DNA of 5,560 bases from Pseudomonadota bacterium (lineage in GTDB: Bacteria > Pseudomonadota > Gammaproteobacteria > Burkholderiales > SG8-39): contig JAJZUK010000103.1 of the NCBI GenBank assembly GCA_021847125.1, positions 1 to 5,560 of the forward strand. Direction: 5' to 3'. Below are positions 5,487-5,560 of this stretch, piece by piece; within the stretch, counting starts at the first letter, position 1; the number at the start of each line of letters is the position of its first letter. A program made the position numbers and the translations under genes. A model generated the notes under the pieces. The model was given only the letters and a program-made list of their open reading frames with translations. It ran no database searches and was not told the DNA's origin.

Positions 5487-5560
5487 TCAGTCCACCGTTG
5501 CGCCGGAGTCGCGCACCGCCTTGCCCCACTTGACCATCTCTGTGCGCTGAAATTCGGCAA
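5487..5560 (-). CDS. Bug/TctC-type tripartite tricarboxylate transporter binding protein (C-terminal 23 residues only)
   Basis: Only the last 23 codons lie in the window: AEFQRTEMVKWGKAVRDSGA followed by TVD and a TGA stop. The pattern E-x-x-K-W-G-K-x-V-x-D-S-G-A near the stop is the characteristic end of Bug/TctC periplasmic solute-binding proteins, which are greatly expanded in Burkholderiales and deliver organic acids to transporters. The stop is 5 nt before the aconitase-X start, so the genes are cotranscribed. It suggests that the ligand taken up is related to the aconitase-X substrate. The call rests on a short tail only. Confidence 0.7.
   Translation of the reverse strand, partial: AEFQRTEMVKWGKAVRDSGATVD

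Noticed and set aside
4666..5550. 294-codon plus-strand frame
   Set aside because: It is antisense to the well-supported aconitase-X catalytic subunit.
1..5560. CRISPR arrays, tRNA or rRNA genes, insertion sequences
   Set aside because: No regularly spaced direct repeats, no tRNA-like or rRNA-like sequences, and no transposase motifs or terminal inverted repeats were seen on either strand.

Overview
This is a GC-rich chromosomal segment from a proteobacterium, most likely a betaproteobacterium of the Burkholderiales type. The lineage call rests on codon bias, on the C-terminal tail of a Bug/TctC-type solute-binding protein next to an aconitase-X pair, and on the general gene style. It is inference, not a proven assignment.

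Left block (1-1701, minus strand): a compact three-gene transcription unit. It reads, in order, an AbiEii-like/minimal nucleotidyltransferase (1189-1701), a 70-residue acidic protein of unknown function with a very strong ribosome binding site (990-1202, overlapping the nucleotidyltransferase by 14 nt), and a UvrD-like superfamily-1 helicase (1-959, running off the window). The helicase carries an extra ~95-residue N-terminal region resembling a RelE/ParE-type toxin fold. The set looks like an accessory or defence-type module and is the best candidate here for an undescribed system.

Middle block (1702-3791, plus strand): a gene-free divergent region of about 240 nt with several short palindromes comes first. 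Next is a chimeric reading frame (1940-2428) whose first ~57 residues are the N-terminus of a nitroreductase and whose remainder is an unrelated hydrophobic three-helix membrane segment. A TetR-family regulator (2533-3183) follows under a good sigma70-like promoter with a palindrome between its -35 and -10 boxes. This promoter is so close to the ATG that the mRNA should be leaderless. A GNAT acetyltransferase (3186-3791) begins 2 nt after the TetR stop, so the two form an operon.

Right block (3836-5560, minus strand): a catabolic operon reading TctC/Bug-like binding protein (C-terminus only) -> aconitase X catalytic subunit (410 aa) -> aconitase X small swivel subunit (138 aa). The two aconitase-X genes overlap by ATGA. 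Aconitase X proteins are dehydratases (cis-3-hydroxy-L-proline dehydratase in characterised bacterial cases), and a linked tripartite-tricarboxylate-type binding protein suggests uptake of a small organic acid followed by its dehydration. The operon converges on the TetR-GNAT operon, with a GC-rich hairpin between the two stop codons.
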